Source: Parus major (Eukaryota > Chordata > Aves > Passeriformes > Paridae). Taken from it: a stretch of DNA of 64,000 nt. This document shows positions 26,301 to 41,000 of the stretch, in pieces. The notes under the pieces were generated by a model. It ran no database searches and was not told the origin of the DNA. It saw only the letters and a list, made by a program, of their open reading frames with translations. The stretch lies in the NCBI RefSeq assembly GCF_001522545.3, contig NC_031772.1:2736603-2800602 (forward strand), read 5' to 3'. Numbering within the stretch: the stretch's first letter is position 1; the number at the start of each line of letters is the position of its first letter. The position numbers and the translations under genes are program-made.

Positions 26301-28095
26301 GCAAAGGCACATTCCAGAAGGGAACAGAAATGAGGAATGAATGCCTTACATTCAAGTCTCAGTATTGTTCTGAACAATTTGTTGGGTTTTTCCCCTCTTG
26401 GGGGGACAAAGACTCATTTATTCTGTTAAACACACACATCTCAGAACCACACGTGATGTTGAGGACTAATTGAGAACAATGATCCCCAAAAAGAATCATC
26501 AGTGATTGCACATGCAAGCATTAGACTGGTCGCCAGGTAGAACAACAATCTGTATGCATAGTTGATATGCAGACACCTTATAAATAGCTAATAAATGATT
26601 AAATTAAATTGCTGTTTTCATAATGAATTAGTACAAGATCTGTTGTACATAATGTTTGGAATATTTAAATGGTTTAACATACTCCAGTTATAAGTACTCT
26701 GCAGCTGGCTCTTACAACACAGATTCATCACTTAAGTATTTTTAAACTGTTTATATGTTTCATTACTTTATTCCAGAACTTGTATATCTAATTTTTTTTC
26801 TAATCATTTGTAATTGCTGGGGTCAAACCACAGACCGGTTCCATGAAAAAAGGAAACCAACAATGGTTCTCTCTTTGGGCAGAATGGAACAGAGCAGAAA
26901 AGGGGGCTTGATTTGCATCACACTTGAATATAAACTGCAGCAGCTGCTGCATTTGATCAAGATAAAACTTCTTTCCCCAGATCTCATTCTGGGAAGCAAA
27001 ATGCCCTTTTTTTCTAAATCAGCTGTGAAACTGAGCCTGGTTACATAACATACACTCTTCCCAAGTTTCCAACACGCTGCATTTGCCCAAGAGAGACTTG
27101 GATCATGTACAGATTTTGTTCTGAGTCTCCAGTAATTCTCCCCCAAAGTTCCAGTGCCTATGGAGTTACAGTGTGTTCGGTGCTACACACCAACACTGCA
27201 AGCACCTGAAGGATAAAAGGAAAAATCTGGCTCCTCCAAGATCATTCTTTTCCATTCTGAGGGATCCTTCCATACACATCTGTGTGATTCAGCCTCTGAA
27301 CATTTGAAAACCTTGCCCCAGGCAGCTCTCCTCTTACTCCATGAAAAGGACAGCATGGGAGATGGCAATCAACATATTTTTTCTATATTTCATATTGGCT
27401 CTGTGTTTTGTGCAATCAATCCGTCAGAATGTGCACAGACCACGAGATACCGTGTCCTCTGGAAGTGTATGTCATTTACCATCTGAATAAACAGGTGAAG
27501 AAAAGTGAAATAATCCTGGTGGTGTCAGGTGAGGCAGTATTTCTGTCACCCTCATAATTGGCTCACTAATCAGAACCACGGAGCCCTTAAACTAAAGGAA
27601 AATAAAATAAACTGTCTCTTAACATCAAACTAAAAGCCTTATCTCTATAGAAAAGCTCTGCAACAATGAAAAAAGCATTGCTGGCAGTCTGAGGCAGTGC
27701 CTGCACACAGCAATGGTTTATACAAGTGCAGACAGAGCAATTTCCAATGAAAGTAAAAGCACAGAGTGGAATGGCCTCTAACCAGCTCCATGGACAGCAC
27801 CACGTGTGTGGGACATGCAATGCTCTCTTACAAGCTGCACTGAGCCATGACAAACGTGCATTATTTTACAGACACAATTTCACACACAAATTGTCATCAC
27901 TCTGGTTCCTCAGCCATTATTACAGTGGGGAAAGTTTATTTGGGGATGAGGTGAGTGTCTGTGAGTTTTAAACCTGTCTCCCCCTTTCTACGGTTTCATC
28001 ACATTTTGCCTGAAAATAATGCAGAAGTGTCTCCCATTCTGCTAAAACCTGCATCTCATTTCCCTTCAGAAAATTTCCACACCAAATTTTCACAG

Positions 28096-28141
28096 GACAC
28101 CATCTATCTTACAAGAGAGACACCATCTATCTTACAAGAGA
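28096..28141. repeat. 23-bp exact tandem duplication
   Basis: A 23-bp unit beginning GACACCATCTATCTTAC is present twice with no mismatch (28096-28118 and 28119-28141). The lack of divergence suggests a recent event and possible length polymorphism. Confidence 0.9.
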
Positions 28142-29061
28142 GTCCCTTTACTACTTCTGAAATGAAGCTACACTGGCAAAAATACATGAATATTCATGAG
28201 CTGAATATTGAGGAAACTGTACGTTCCTGACATATTAAAAACAAGTCCCTTTTCTTGAATCACTATGCACTGACTTAAATAGAGCAAAACATTTCTGCAT
28301 CCCTCACATAACTTCATAATAAAACCCCAGAAGTTCCCTGTACTAGAATTCTGTATTTCTGTCCAATACTTTGGTTAAAGTGTCCCATTTGGACCAAAGC
28401 ACCAATAAATCCTTTGAAGTTGCCATAAGCAGGCCGTCAGTCAAAGCCAGACTGAATCACAACATCAGCTTCCCCAAAAACTTAGTTCCAAAGAAAAAAA
28501 ACCTAATTTGACAGCTTCCATGCATCCTCTGTTCAATGTTATTTTAACTCTGCACTTCTGCTTTTGCCTCTTAAGCACTCTGCATTAGGAACCATCCATT
28601 TCATCTGCACATTTTAGCATTTTCCTTCAGCACTTGGGTGCTTCTCCATGAGAATTTAATGTTTCATCTTGGTTTGTGTTCCCTGATAGCTTGGCAAAAC
28701 AGCTGAGGATTTTTGATTTTTTCCTCAGTACGTCAGTGTCTTGCCTCAAAGCTTCTCTTTATTGTGAAGCTCCAGTGCCACACTTTCTCTGAACACACTC
28801 CCTTCACCCTGGCACTTTGCCCTCCCATTGCAGCATATTCATCTCAGAGCTGTGCAGTTCCAGCCATACACTTCTACAGCCAAGTCATCACATCTACCAA
28901 ATTTCCTCCAAGACTCTGCTCTAATTCTTTCCCACAAAGGAGGCTCTTTTCATCTCCGTTGTAAATTTACATGGCTTAGGGCAGAGACTCAACACAGAGC
29001 TCCCAGGTAATGCAGTGTATTCTTCTCCATCCCGCCTACCTATCAAAAATAAATGGGAAAA

Positions 29062-29090
29062 AATGAATGAATGAATGAATGAATGAATGA
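29062..29090. repeat. (AATG)n microsatellite
   Basis: About seven uninterrupted AATG/GAAT tetranucleotides, 29 bp. It is a perfect simple repeat and likely polymorphic. Confidence 0.95.
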
Positions 29091-32000
29091 TCATCAGCTC
29101 CTGACACAGAAAATTAACACAGTGAGGTTTGGCCAGCTTGCTCTCTCTTTGTTACTCTGATACATCCAAAAAACACCTGGGAAGAAACTCTCCTGGGAAT
29201 TTTGTTGCTCCTGGTTGGGTCAGCTGTTCAGTGGTACTGTCACCAACACTGCTGGTGTGCTCCTCTTGTTACCACTGCCATTGTTTCATGTCTGCATGCA
29301 GCAATTTCACTCCTCTTCAAATCAAATCATGCAATGTTTTCCTGTGTTTTCAGACAGAGGACACTCACAGGAGAACGACATCAAGCTTCATTTCTTTCAC
29401 AGCATATCCAAGGCAAATGTGTCTCAGTGATCAGTGTTGGAAAGAAATAGTCACACACAACAACTCTTCCTGGGTCAGGAAATGATTGTTGCATGAAAAA
29501 ATATATTAATAAAGATTAATTAATCATTTTTTTTCAAAGTTGGCTGCTTCCCTGAGCATTCATGCTACAGTTAATACATTAGATATTCTCAAAGCAAAGC
29601 AAGCATCTCCTAAACACTGAAAATATTTTTTCATTAAATGCACCAAGTTGAATTTTTATATATGTCTGAAAAAGGAGATACTGTAACTTTGATTGGCATA
29701 TGCTAGATACAATCCATGTTTTTTATAAGTCAGCACAGCTCAAAAGACATCAATCAAGATGTGCAGATTTATATAGCTGCAAGAAAGCCTTATACATATA
29801 TGAAAGTTTACACGAGATACTGTAAATATATTCAGCTCTCTTAACACTGTATTTATTTTTGTAGGAAAAAAAAATCTAAATTTTTTTATTCCAAGATTCT
29901 TTCCTATAAATAATTCTGTAAAAAAACAGTGGCAGGTTTGAGTTCAGTTTTTCCCCTCATCTCAGTGTTACATTTATTAGAGTTCCACCTGTAACTCACT
30001 GGTCAGTGAGATAAGAATCACATCGAGACCCCATCACAAGCCCCAACTTTTAAACCTTATTCTTTGGTAAGTGTTGGGCAAAATAATGAAAAAAAAAAAA
30101 AAAAATACAACAAGCAATGAACAACATTCTTATTATGGCCCTCACAGTGTGGGTTTGGAGATAATGGCAACATGCAGCTATTTACAACTTGTTAACCTTA
30201 ATGCTGGCCTTGGAGAGCCAAACTGTCTGTGCACTAGCTGGCATCTCTCCTAAAATCTCTCAAGCCTTTGTGAAGTAAATAGTCCTAGGAGTGCAAATCA
30301 TCTTTTGGCACCTCGAGCTTCCCTAGCATGAAATGTTCCTTTTAGGGCCCATGCCTGTGGAAAAGTAGGAGTCAGTGGGAGACAAACATGCACGGAAAAG
30401 TGGCAGTGGCAAATGAAAATTTGCAAAATGCTTTCCAGTCACGTAGAGAAATGACAGTCCAAAAGTAAATTCTTGCAAAAGGAAATGTAAAGAACATAAG
30501 ATCTAACATTGCACCGCTGTTATTTAAGATAAACCCAAACACAACGTCAGTACAAAACACGTCACAAGGCTCTTGCATTAACCTCCCACCGACAGGCTGC
30601 ATCACAAAAATGATTCTGCATGAATGAGTGCATTCCTTTACATTTTGGGATATTTCAGCCTGAAGCAAGAGCAGACCTGAAGTCTTCAGTCTTATCTTGG
30701 TTTACCTTTCTCGTCAGCCACGCTGTTCCAAATGCCATGACTGCAGCCTGCTCAAGAGGATTCTGCTCATGTGCCAGGTCAGAGATGGATTTTTATTGGG
30801 TCTGCCTCATGAAGAAGTTTGCCCAAAGCCTGAAAGTTTAATGTCCATCTTAACCCAAGGACATAAATCGTGCCTTTTATGGCCACAGCATGTCCATGCA
30901 TATACATATACCCACACAGGCTTTTAATACAGAAAAACAAAATAATAAAATAAAATGCACATACACACATCTTGAAAAAACTACTCAAGAGCCGATAATC
31001 TTTACAAAACACTAAGAAAATGCAGCAGAAGCATCAATCCTCTTGGTGTGATGGCGATTTTACTTTGGAGCCCTGATTACTTCCAGTCTGACAATAAGAT
31101 CAGATTGGCAGTCATGAAGTAAACTGGAAACGTGATTCTGTGAATGTCAGCTGAAATACACCCTGCTCACAATGACGAGGCTCTGTCAATACAGCAGTTT
31201 GTTTTGCATATTATTTGCAGAGGGGGTGACCTGCTGGAAAGCCAAGTGACTGTGAAACTGCTGTTGTTGTGTTCAACAGACGCGCCTGGGACATGGTTCA
31301 CGTCCCTTTGTTTTCCAAGTTTTCCCAGCTTCACTGAGGAGCTACATCAACCAAACAAATCTAATGCCAGAATTCACCCCAACTGCAACCAAACTCCTTT
31401 CCTGGAGTTTTCTGAACAAACAGGAGGTATTTGGCTACCAAAACACCTTCAGCAGCATTTTAGGTGACCAATTAAAATCTTTCAAGGATCAAATTTTTGA
31501 CAAATTAGTTTAGAAATACTTATCTGCCTTTTATCTTTAAGTGGTAGGTTCAATACTATTCCCTTCGTTGCATCTATAATACTCCAGATAAGAAAAATGA
31601 TTAAGGAATTTCCTCATGAATTATGAGTTTTTAACAGCATTGCTGCTGGGTCAGTCAAGCTCGAGTGAGTAGTCAAGGGTATGAAGTGCCTTGTGGAAAG
31701 GCAAACCTTTTAGCAGGCCTCTGCTGTCACTTCTAGATTTACCAAAAAAAGCAACTCATTGGAAAATTGAGTTTTTGTTGATTTTTCTTTTTCCTTTTTT
31801 ATTAAAATTATTTATTTCTATAATCTACAAACCTTTTATTAAGTAATTTTTATTTCATTTAGGAAGTCAGATTACTAACACGAGGCCCTCCAAGTTGATT
31901 TTCTCTACAGGAAGGAGTTTTTCAGGCATTCTACTGCTCTTTGTAATCTAGAAATGAAGGAAACATTTGTCTCAGGATTCTTCCCTTCAAACTCAGATCA

Positions 32001-34898
32001 CTGTAGTATTACCTATAAAATCCTCCAAACACTGAATCTGGTTCTCATTTTGCAAACAGACTCACTTTAATCGTACTTTGTATTTCATTGCACAATGCAG
32101 CACCACAGATCATTTAAACAGAAACAGCTTTTTGGTTTGTAAATCATCTTCAGGGCTTCTGTTTCAGAAGAAGTACGCAGATAACTCACATTCATCTTCC
32201 CTTTAATGACTGTTCTCAGTAGAATGTTTACAGCTTTTTTAACCTGTAAATCTGATTAATCTCTCAAGAGATTCATTAAAAACTTGAACAGGATTTTCTT
32301 CTCCTACAACAAACAATACTCTGGTAACACTTTCTAATAATGTACACATTCCAAGGGAAATTGAAAATTTGTGATCTCCCTGTGGTTATAGAGCCTATAC
32401 ATGGCATCTATGATGGTAACTATACATTTAAATTACACTCTCCTACCTAGAAATGATTGAAATGATGGATCTTTGAGATTTTTTTAGGGTAATTCAGATC
32501 AGGGAAGTATCAGGACTACTATCTATATTTTGACTTTCTGGGTACCAACTTTCATTTGCATAACTTTTACTGCAGTTGCAACAATACAGAACAAATCAGA
32601 AGCAGTTCACATATAAGTGCCTCACCCAGAACATTTACTATGAAGTTTCTACAATGAACACTTGGAATGTCTTAATTAAGAGAGTGTGGATTAGGACAGG
32701 AGTGGTGCAAGTCACTTTTTATCCAAAGCTCACCACGGACAGTTCTGTGTTCTATTCCATCAGACAAGAAGTAGCTTTTGCTGAATTACCACCAGTTCAC
32801 TCTGGTTCACCAGGGCATTTCAGATCTAAATCTTTATCTCATAAGATAGCTCATCTCTAAATACAAAATGGAAAAAAAAGTAATTGGTAAATGTTCCCAG
32901 TCGGCGGCAAAAATAGAAACCAAAATGATAAAGAGTAACTGAAAACCAGTTCATCCCCTCCTCCACACAGGGAAAAAAATGGCAAAAATTATTTTCTGCT
33001 GGAGATGACTAATTATATTGACATTTTTTATATTCAGCACCATCAGGGTTGATTGTCTCAAAGCAAGATTAAGCCCCACGTTAAAATACATTTTAAAAAG
33101 AAAGAGCGCACGATGCTGATCTCTCCCTATGGCTCTGGCTTTTCCTAAAGAATATTCTGCATATTTAGGAGATTCTACACCAGACTGTAGATCAACACTT
33201 TATTATGAAATTTTCTAGTGATGGAAAAGCAGTCCCTACATAAGGTTCCTCCTGGAACTCAGGGAAACTTTGATTTAGCTTCTCGGCCTACCAAAGATTT
33301 CCCTGTACGCCATCTGCTCTTTTCATTTATTTAAAATCCACATCTGCAGGGTTCTGAAAATATCAGACTGAGAGTGTCTAATAGCACAAATGCAATACAG
33401 CCTTTACCACACATTCATTAAGATAAACAAATAATTAGGGTAAGAAGCTTTCATCAATGGAATCTGAAGGAAACAGTCCATAATTGTGGAATAACTACGT
33501 TTAATGTCCAACAAATTGCATGCAGCAGATATTTGTTGAAATATATAGTGACACCTAAGTATTTTTTTAAGGGAAAATGTTCTTTTGCAGACAGCAGAAA
33601 CAAAATGGTACAGCAAGAGTCAATGGTGAAAAATACTGAATGAGTACTTGCAGTATTCTGCTGAGCTTTCAGTAAAAATTGGCCCAAATAAACCAACACA
33701 AACCCACGGAAGTAATTTTTAATCTAAATTTCATCTAAATTTAACATAGGCAGTATTAGGATCCTTTTAGATGTACAAAAAAAAACTACCAATGACATCA
33801 TGTTAGACAGACAGCATGGAAAGTAATTGAAACTACCAGAAATGAAGAGATACTTTAATCTAGCTTTAACAACAAAACTCATGAAAGGCTTGTTCACATT
33901 CAGGCACCTTAAACATAGCTTTCCAGTGAATAATTTTTGTTTGACTGCCTGCTTTGACAAATAATTCCATGATAAAATGAATAAATTAGAACTTCTGTAC
34001 TATAAATATCAATTTTAGAGAATTTTTAGGACTTTTGGTTTCATTTGTAGGGATCTTCTATTATATTTAATGAAAGTACTTAAATTTCTTCCCATAAAAA
34101 TATTGTGTATTCTCAAACTGATTTTATTTTCATACCCTCACAGTCATACATTGTTAAGTCCCTCTCTAGAAACTGCATTTCTTGCATTTTTCTGTAGGGA
34201 ATCTGTCAATCAACCTCCAGTCACCCTTGTAGTCAAGAGCAATAAACCATCAACATGAAGCATCAGCAGAACACTATTCACAAATACAAACAAAATTACA
34301 CTCCAGCTAATATGTCCACCCCAGAAAACCCTCAGGAAGAACTGAATTAACAAGTTTGTCTTACAGCTCTGAATGTCAACTAACTTAGGTTTTCTAGGAC
34401 TAAGGGAAAAGAATCAGTCTCAGATTCTCTTGCCTTCAGCTCTGTTAATAAATCTGAGGCTTCTGCTTTCCAGTTGGCCTTTAAAGAAGAACAAAAAGGT
34501 ACAGCAGGGTTTCCTCAGAAAGAGAAAGGAAACTAAAAAGAATTTTATAGATCAAAAGCACTACTTCAACCTGTATCCAGAAGGGCCCTGCACAAAGAGA
34601 AGAGACGACTTGTTGAAGTGGCAGCCTTGTGTCTATAACCTCAGCTGAAGGAGGCCTCCAAAATTACACCAAATAGCACATTGTGAGACAGGAATAGCAA
34701 CCAGTGCTGGGATCCAGCACAAAAATAACAGCTCCCTTCTCCTCACTAGTGGGTTTCTCTCCCTGTCCTGCTCCTCTCCTCTCCACCACCTGAACAACCA
34801 GAACAGCGAGGACAGAGCAAGCTCCCGAATTTGAGCAAAAAATCACGGTTGAGACAAGGCAAAAAGCAGTGACCTACATAGAGGAGTCAATGTCTTTT

Positions 34899-35035
34899 TA
34901 TAGAACCACAGGGAAGTTCAGACTGGAAGACCTCTAGAGAGTCTGTCTAGCCAAACCTGCTCCAAGCTTCTAAGTTACATTAGGCTGCTTGGGGCCTTAG
35001 GTCAAGCTTTGAAAATTTCCAAGGATACTTCTGTA
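34899..35035 (-). mobile_element. Diverged CR1 LINE remnant, minus orientation
   Basis: On the plus strand TAGAACCACAGGGAAGTTCA is followed by 'gactggaagacctctagagag', 'tctagccaaacctgctccaagc' and 'ggctgcttggggcctt...tttccaaggata'. These are the successive landmarks of a reversed CR1 3' region, each with several differences. The opening TAGAACCACAGGG is the decayed 3' octamer end. No coding capacity remains. The right edge is uncertain. Confidence 0.7.
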
Positions 35036-38000
35036 TATTAAGTGAACATTTCTGCAGCGTGCAAAAAGGAGAATCCGCTTCAAGTATTTCTTTTGGTTTA
35101 CTACCAAGATTATCTAATGTGCTTGCAGAGCTTTGAGTCACTGGGAAACTCAGTGAATACAGAGTTCTTACATTCAGGAAACATAAAGTGGCAAAAGATC
35201 TGTAAATTAGCACATAGAGCTCAGCCTAAAATCACACTGATATCAAGGACAGCAGGAAACTCTTCATTTTGACAGAAATATGTGACTCCAAACAGGGCTC
35301 CCATTTCCAGGGTCCTTCACAAAACTGAGCAGGATCTACAAAAGCTGAGAAGGAAAGTGGCTGTTGCCAACCCACAACGGATTTGACGTTTCTCCCTCCA
35401 AAACAGTTATGGCTGAGGCTGTAAAAATGACATCAGTCAGGGAGTATTAAAAGAAAAGGAAAGGAGGAATATCTGCCATAAATGTGGCTCACAAAATGAT
35501 GGATGTCATCCTAAAACTGGTCTTATGGATCACAAAACAGTCTGTTAAAAATGCTAATTCCCTCAGCCTTCAGACTAAGAAATATCTGAGCACACTGAAC
35601 TTTTGTGAGGCTCATCAACAGGTATTTTACTACCATAGTAACACACTGAAGCTGTTTCCAAGAGTATCTTGAAATTTCATCATTTCCACTTCACTTCCCC
35701 TTAGAGGTTTCCAAAAGACCTATTTGTAGTGCCAGGGTTCTACATGAGTATCATATGTACATGTAACCACATACACAGCAGGTAAGCAGGTGTCCTGACC
35801 AAGTTATCCCTTTGATCACTGCAGCATGCTGAATTTTTCAGAAAGCAATTTCTGTTGGTTGATTAGTATCTCCATCAACCACTGTCTCGCAGTTCAGCAG
35901 ATCAGCAAAGTGATTTCTGCTTCAGTAATGACTAAATCAAGACACGGATCCAATACTCTGAAGTGACTGCGTTTCCAGAATTTAGTTAATCCTGCAGTAG
36001 CCAACCTACCACCTGCCAGCCTCTTCTAAATCACTTACTCTAAACCTTTTTCCAATGATTTCTTTCAAGCTTTTTTACCATTTATAACACAATAGAGCCT
36101 AAAACTACTGTACCTGCCAAAATGAATTACATGTAAGGAACTGAGACTCTCCACATTTTTTTTCAGCGGCATGTTGCACGATTTTTGATTCAGACATTAC
36201 TCTTTAAATCCTCTTTTCTTGTTAAGTGCACTACAACAAAAGTACAAACACTGACATTAAGAGGACTCATAGAAAAAGGCATTTTTATGAAGCCAGATAA
36301 AGTTTCCATCAAACTGAACAGGCAAATATTCTGGGGCTTTATGTTTTCCCACTGATGTTGAACAATGACCAAAGCCTGAAACCTGCTTTAAGTTAGCAAG
36401 ATAAAAAATAGCCAAAAGATGCAACTACAGTACAGTTGACCCAGGATATGATGCTAAGCAGCCCCAAAGAGCAATACTTTGCTAATTAAGTGATTTTTTG
36501 TATTTCAAGAGTACCCTACCCGGTGATTTCAAAGAGTACTCAAACACTGAATTGGAGCCAAATTCCATTCATGTTGTCAGGAACCTCCTACCGAATGTGA
36601 GCTGTGGAAGGCAATACAATCACAGAAAGACTATCCTAGCAAAAAAACCTTGACAGTACATTTACCTTTTTCTTCAACCTAATGGATAATACAATGGATT
36701 TCAGAGTTAATCACTATTTGACAAGGAATCTATGATTTTATGAATAAAAGCAAATTATTTTTATCTTAAATTTAGGTAAATTTCAGCCAATTCTTTTCCT
36801 GTTTATAAACTTTCTTTATGGTTTTAACTTCTGTTTGTTGTTTGTCTAAGTTTAGATTAATGGAAAGCCAAGAGAATCTTTTCTTCTGACTGCATTTCTT
36901 GTTTAGTGTGATTGTCCTAAAATATAGCCATGTCTTTTTCCAGTGCTGAGGGTTCCACTCAGTTACCTGGACAGACCAGTTGATGCTTGACCATTTGATG
37001 AGCCACAAAACATAGAATGTTATATCAGTAATTGGCCCCAAACTCAACCATCAAAGCATCAACTTTTCAGCTTCAATTAACAAACTTATTTCAAAGACAG
37101 CTGAGTCAAATTTAAAAAGTGAGAAAGAGCGAGCATGAGTAAATTCAATTTACTTTATTTTCAGGGATAGAAGCAAGCAGGAATTTTTCTCCATCAAAAC
37201 ACCCAAAACTCCTCATAGTCACTGGTATTAGGCACCAGGAATGTCTCTCCCTTCTGCACACAAGCTCAGGTTGCTCGTGCTGCCGATGGCTCAGCACTGA
37301 CACAGCCAGAAGGGCTCACAGGGCTGCCAGTGCTCAGCACATCCCACCTCATTCCTCAGCTACAACACAACAGTTTCTGACCAGAGACACAAGTGAGACA
37401 TTTCTTTGAAAGCATTAAAGTCTTTGATTTCTGACTCTTTTTACTCCTTTATTTTTTTTATTTTTTTTTTAATGATATGCCAAGTGTCTTTTTTCTCCCC
37501 TTTTCTAGCTTGAAACACCTTCAGTTAATGTTCTGTGAACTGATCTCAAACATACTTTGCATTCTGCTTTAGGGTACTCCCAGTGCAGTTCATGGAAATG
37601 GTTTTCTCTCTCTATGTGGATAAATCTAAAGTGTGCAAGATACAAACTGATATCTGAATGAGCATGTTGCCAAAAAAACAAATAACTACAACTGACAGCT
37701 GACAATTCTGTAATTGTTTAAAGAGGGATTCTAAAGGAGTTTCTTCCTAACTGTGGTTGATGGTGCTCTCCCAGATATATTTAAAGGGCTTATATATGAA
37801 AGAGGATGGGGGAATATGTGAATACCAAAAACCTCATGATAGTTCTATTTTTTTAGTCATTGTTATTCCAGATTGATCACACACAATTAAAATACACTTA
37901 TTTCCCAGTATCTAAGGACCCTTCTGTAACTTTCACTCCTCAGGTTTCACTAATGCCATAAACAACTGCACATGTACAAGTGTGGATTTTTTCCTGATGT

Positions 38001-41000
38001 TTCTGGTGGAATCATAGAAGATAAAGAAGTAATATCTGCCAATTCAGCTGCCCCTTGGTCAGAGGACACGGCCTCTGTAACAAACTAGGACAGCAAAACT
38101 CTTGATTTACTTTATATGTCACATTTTCTTTAATAAGTCATAAAATCACAGGTGTCCTGAACATGAATTTTAAACAGAGATCTCTGGATGTACACTCAGC
38201 TGACAAGCACTGAACTGATCTCCTGGGGGAGAGTCCCGATTACCAGAAACTATTTCAAAACCCTTCACTGGAATCCATTCATTCTAGAAAGCCTCAAATG
38301 ATGACAAGGCAGGGAGATGAACAGAAAATGAATTTTACATATTCTTTTCCCAATTTTCATTCCCAAAATTATTACTGTGTTGCATTGCACTCCTGATGTT
38401 GATTTACGACACATAGCCATGTACATTTTCCAAGGGTCAATTAAATGACTTACACAGTGAAGCCATTATTCCATTTAATGATAGCTTTGGTTTCATCCTT
38501 ATACCCTACATATACTTATAAATTACTGACAGCAACTATAATCTAAACAAACTACTACACTGAGGCCCTAAATCATTTGAGTTCAGAGTTATATGTGCAC
38601 GTTACAGCTATTTTTAAGTCACCGTTTAATGGAATTTCCAAACTGAGTTCCTCTGCACTTTTCTTCAGGGAATGCTATGGGACTCTGTTTGGCTGTTTAA
38701 CAAGTCTAGATCATTCATCAGAAACATCACACAAATCCTAGGAAAATCTCTTTCCAGTCTGTGAATGCAGCCTGCGCCTTGACACGATGCCTCCCATTGA
38801 AGCTACGCTCCGTCTCAGGGAGAAAATGACATCGCACCTATGGAAAACCACTGATCCAGGTACCCGTGTGCCTGTCAGGACACACAGCCCCACACCTGCC
38901 AGGAGACAGGGACAGACAAACTTTTGTAACTACAAAAGCAATCACAGAACCTGCAGAAATGACTAAACATGGGTTTAAATTATTACATCCATTAGCAGAG
39001 ATAAAACTCAAGTCACAAAATTTCATTTCTCGGGAGGATTATTAAAAGAAATGTGACCTGATGAAATCTCAGTTACGGGCTGGAGGGACACAGCTGGCTT
39101 TTTTATAACTGTTCCCTATGCTCCATTTTATGGAACCTGCAGTTCAGTCATGCCCCAAGCATTTCATACTTTCCTTGTGGTGGGCATGCCTGTGCCTTGT
39201 GCCAGGGACTAGAGCTGGAAACATGAGTGCATGTGGCTGCAGCGTGCCCACGTGTGAGAACACGGATCCAGCAGATCATAGATTTCCATACATATACATT
39301 TATTTATTTAACAAGATAGCACAGTTGGTTAAATGAAATATGCTGTGCATAAGCATTATAAACTTATCCTTGACTTTTTTCCCCTTTAGCATGTATTTCC
39401 TGCTACTTCAGTAGACAGCATCGAGCGTACATAATTACTAATTAAATTCCTACAACAATAATAAAACTATGTCCTTAAGGATGTAACAGATAAACACTGA
39501 TATGCAAACAGACTACATCACCAGTGACATCTTATTTCTAGAGCAGCTTGGAGGAAGAAAATCTTCCCCAAAACAACCATGTCACATCAAAGTAGAACAC
39601 AAGGCGAGATGTTCCCTTGGCAGGAAGATGAAGCAGAAGTTTCTGAGCACAGGGAACCGCCACATTAAACCCCCCAGCATTAAACCCAGCAGCGATGGCT
39701 TTTAAAGACAGTGAGCACCTCTGCTTGTAATTTCACTATTGAATTTGGAAGTCTGGGTACGCAGGTTCCCTTTGCAACTTGAATTAATGAAAACAACAAC
39801 CATTTAAAAAGAGCTTCCTCGAGAAGTTAGTAAAGCATTTGCTGTTAAACTGGCTGAGTTCTGCCACCCTTGTAAGCAAAACTCCTCTAGAGCAGCGCCT
39901 TCAGTACCACATGAACAGGCAGAACTCCTGCAGGAGCGGCACAAGTTAAAGTCTGTACGTAATGTAAGGCAAACAGCAGTTATGGAAGGCTCTGTTCCAC
40001 TAGGAATTTTTTTCACAGATTGCAGGAAGATTTGGTTCAGGCCATGTTGGATCAAGAAGGCTAAATCTTGCATAATCTATGGGAAAACATGTATTTTCGA
40101 AGAGTGTCAGAAATAATTTCGAACAGGACTTCGTTAAGCACAATGACAACAGACTTCAAAGGAAAAGAATACTTAATTGTGACACAGTTTCTTAGTTACT
40201 GTCAAAACTACCACAGTTTGATTGTGTCCACAGACCAAATCCCACAGTGTTTTTCATCTGTATTTTAATTTTCATATTAACTTCTCCTGACATCATACGA
40301 TTTGCCTGTGGATCTGCAGGGAGGATGATATTTCACAGACCCAACAGAGATACACGGGCACTGCTACTTCACCACACCGGTGGAAGACAACTGCTACAAA
40401 ATTCCTCAGCGAACTCATTGCAGAAAGAGGTAATTGGGACAGAAGAATATTAATCTCCCCTAAGAATTTTTATGTAAATGGCAAACAATACTCATTTATT
40501 TCTTCCAGTCCAAAATACTTGGAATAAAGGAAGCTGCGTCTTGAACCTGCTCCTTGAAAATTGGCATTACATAGCATGTGCAACTGTGCTCTTGGGTCCA
40601 CGTGTATTTGTAATTCCAGGAAAAGGCTTTGGGATGCTTGAGGGAACAGGGTTCTACCGCTGTCCCCGCTGGCAGTTCGCTGATGGGCAGCAGGATTACC
40701 GGGCTGGCTGTTTCAGGTGGACAACCTGGCAAGTGAGCCTCAGCAGCAGCATCCCCCAAAGGTTTCCAACACCTGGGTCAGACAATCAGCACTATTCAAA
40801 AGTGAACGGTTCCCTTTGACTCATTGAAAGGAAAATTTCAGGGGTTACAATACAAGGTTGGGGTTTATTGTTCTTGCAACTTAAACCTGAAAGGAGCTAC
40901 CTGGAACAGTGCCAAAGGCATTAGTTCTGATGTGGTGTGAGATCTGACTAATTCCTGCTTGGAGCCAGCGCTGTTCTCCTTCAAGAAAAGTTCTGCTGCC

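Larger units (their letters stand above)
26301..34898. other. AT-rich non-coding stretch, no gene recognised
   Basis: No supported exon or RNA gene. Notable small features are an exact 23-bp tandem duplication at 28096-28141, an AATG microsatellite at 29062-29090 and a poly(A) run at about 30088-30106. Open frames are short and unrelated to families I know. Confidence 0.55.

Noticed and set aside
33278..33289. GCTTCTCGGCCT, identical to part of the 5' end of U2 snRNA
   Set aside because: The match stops after 12 bases and none of the rest of U2 follows.
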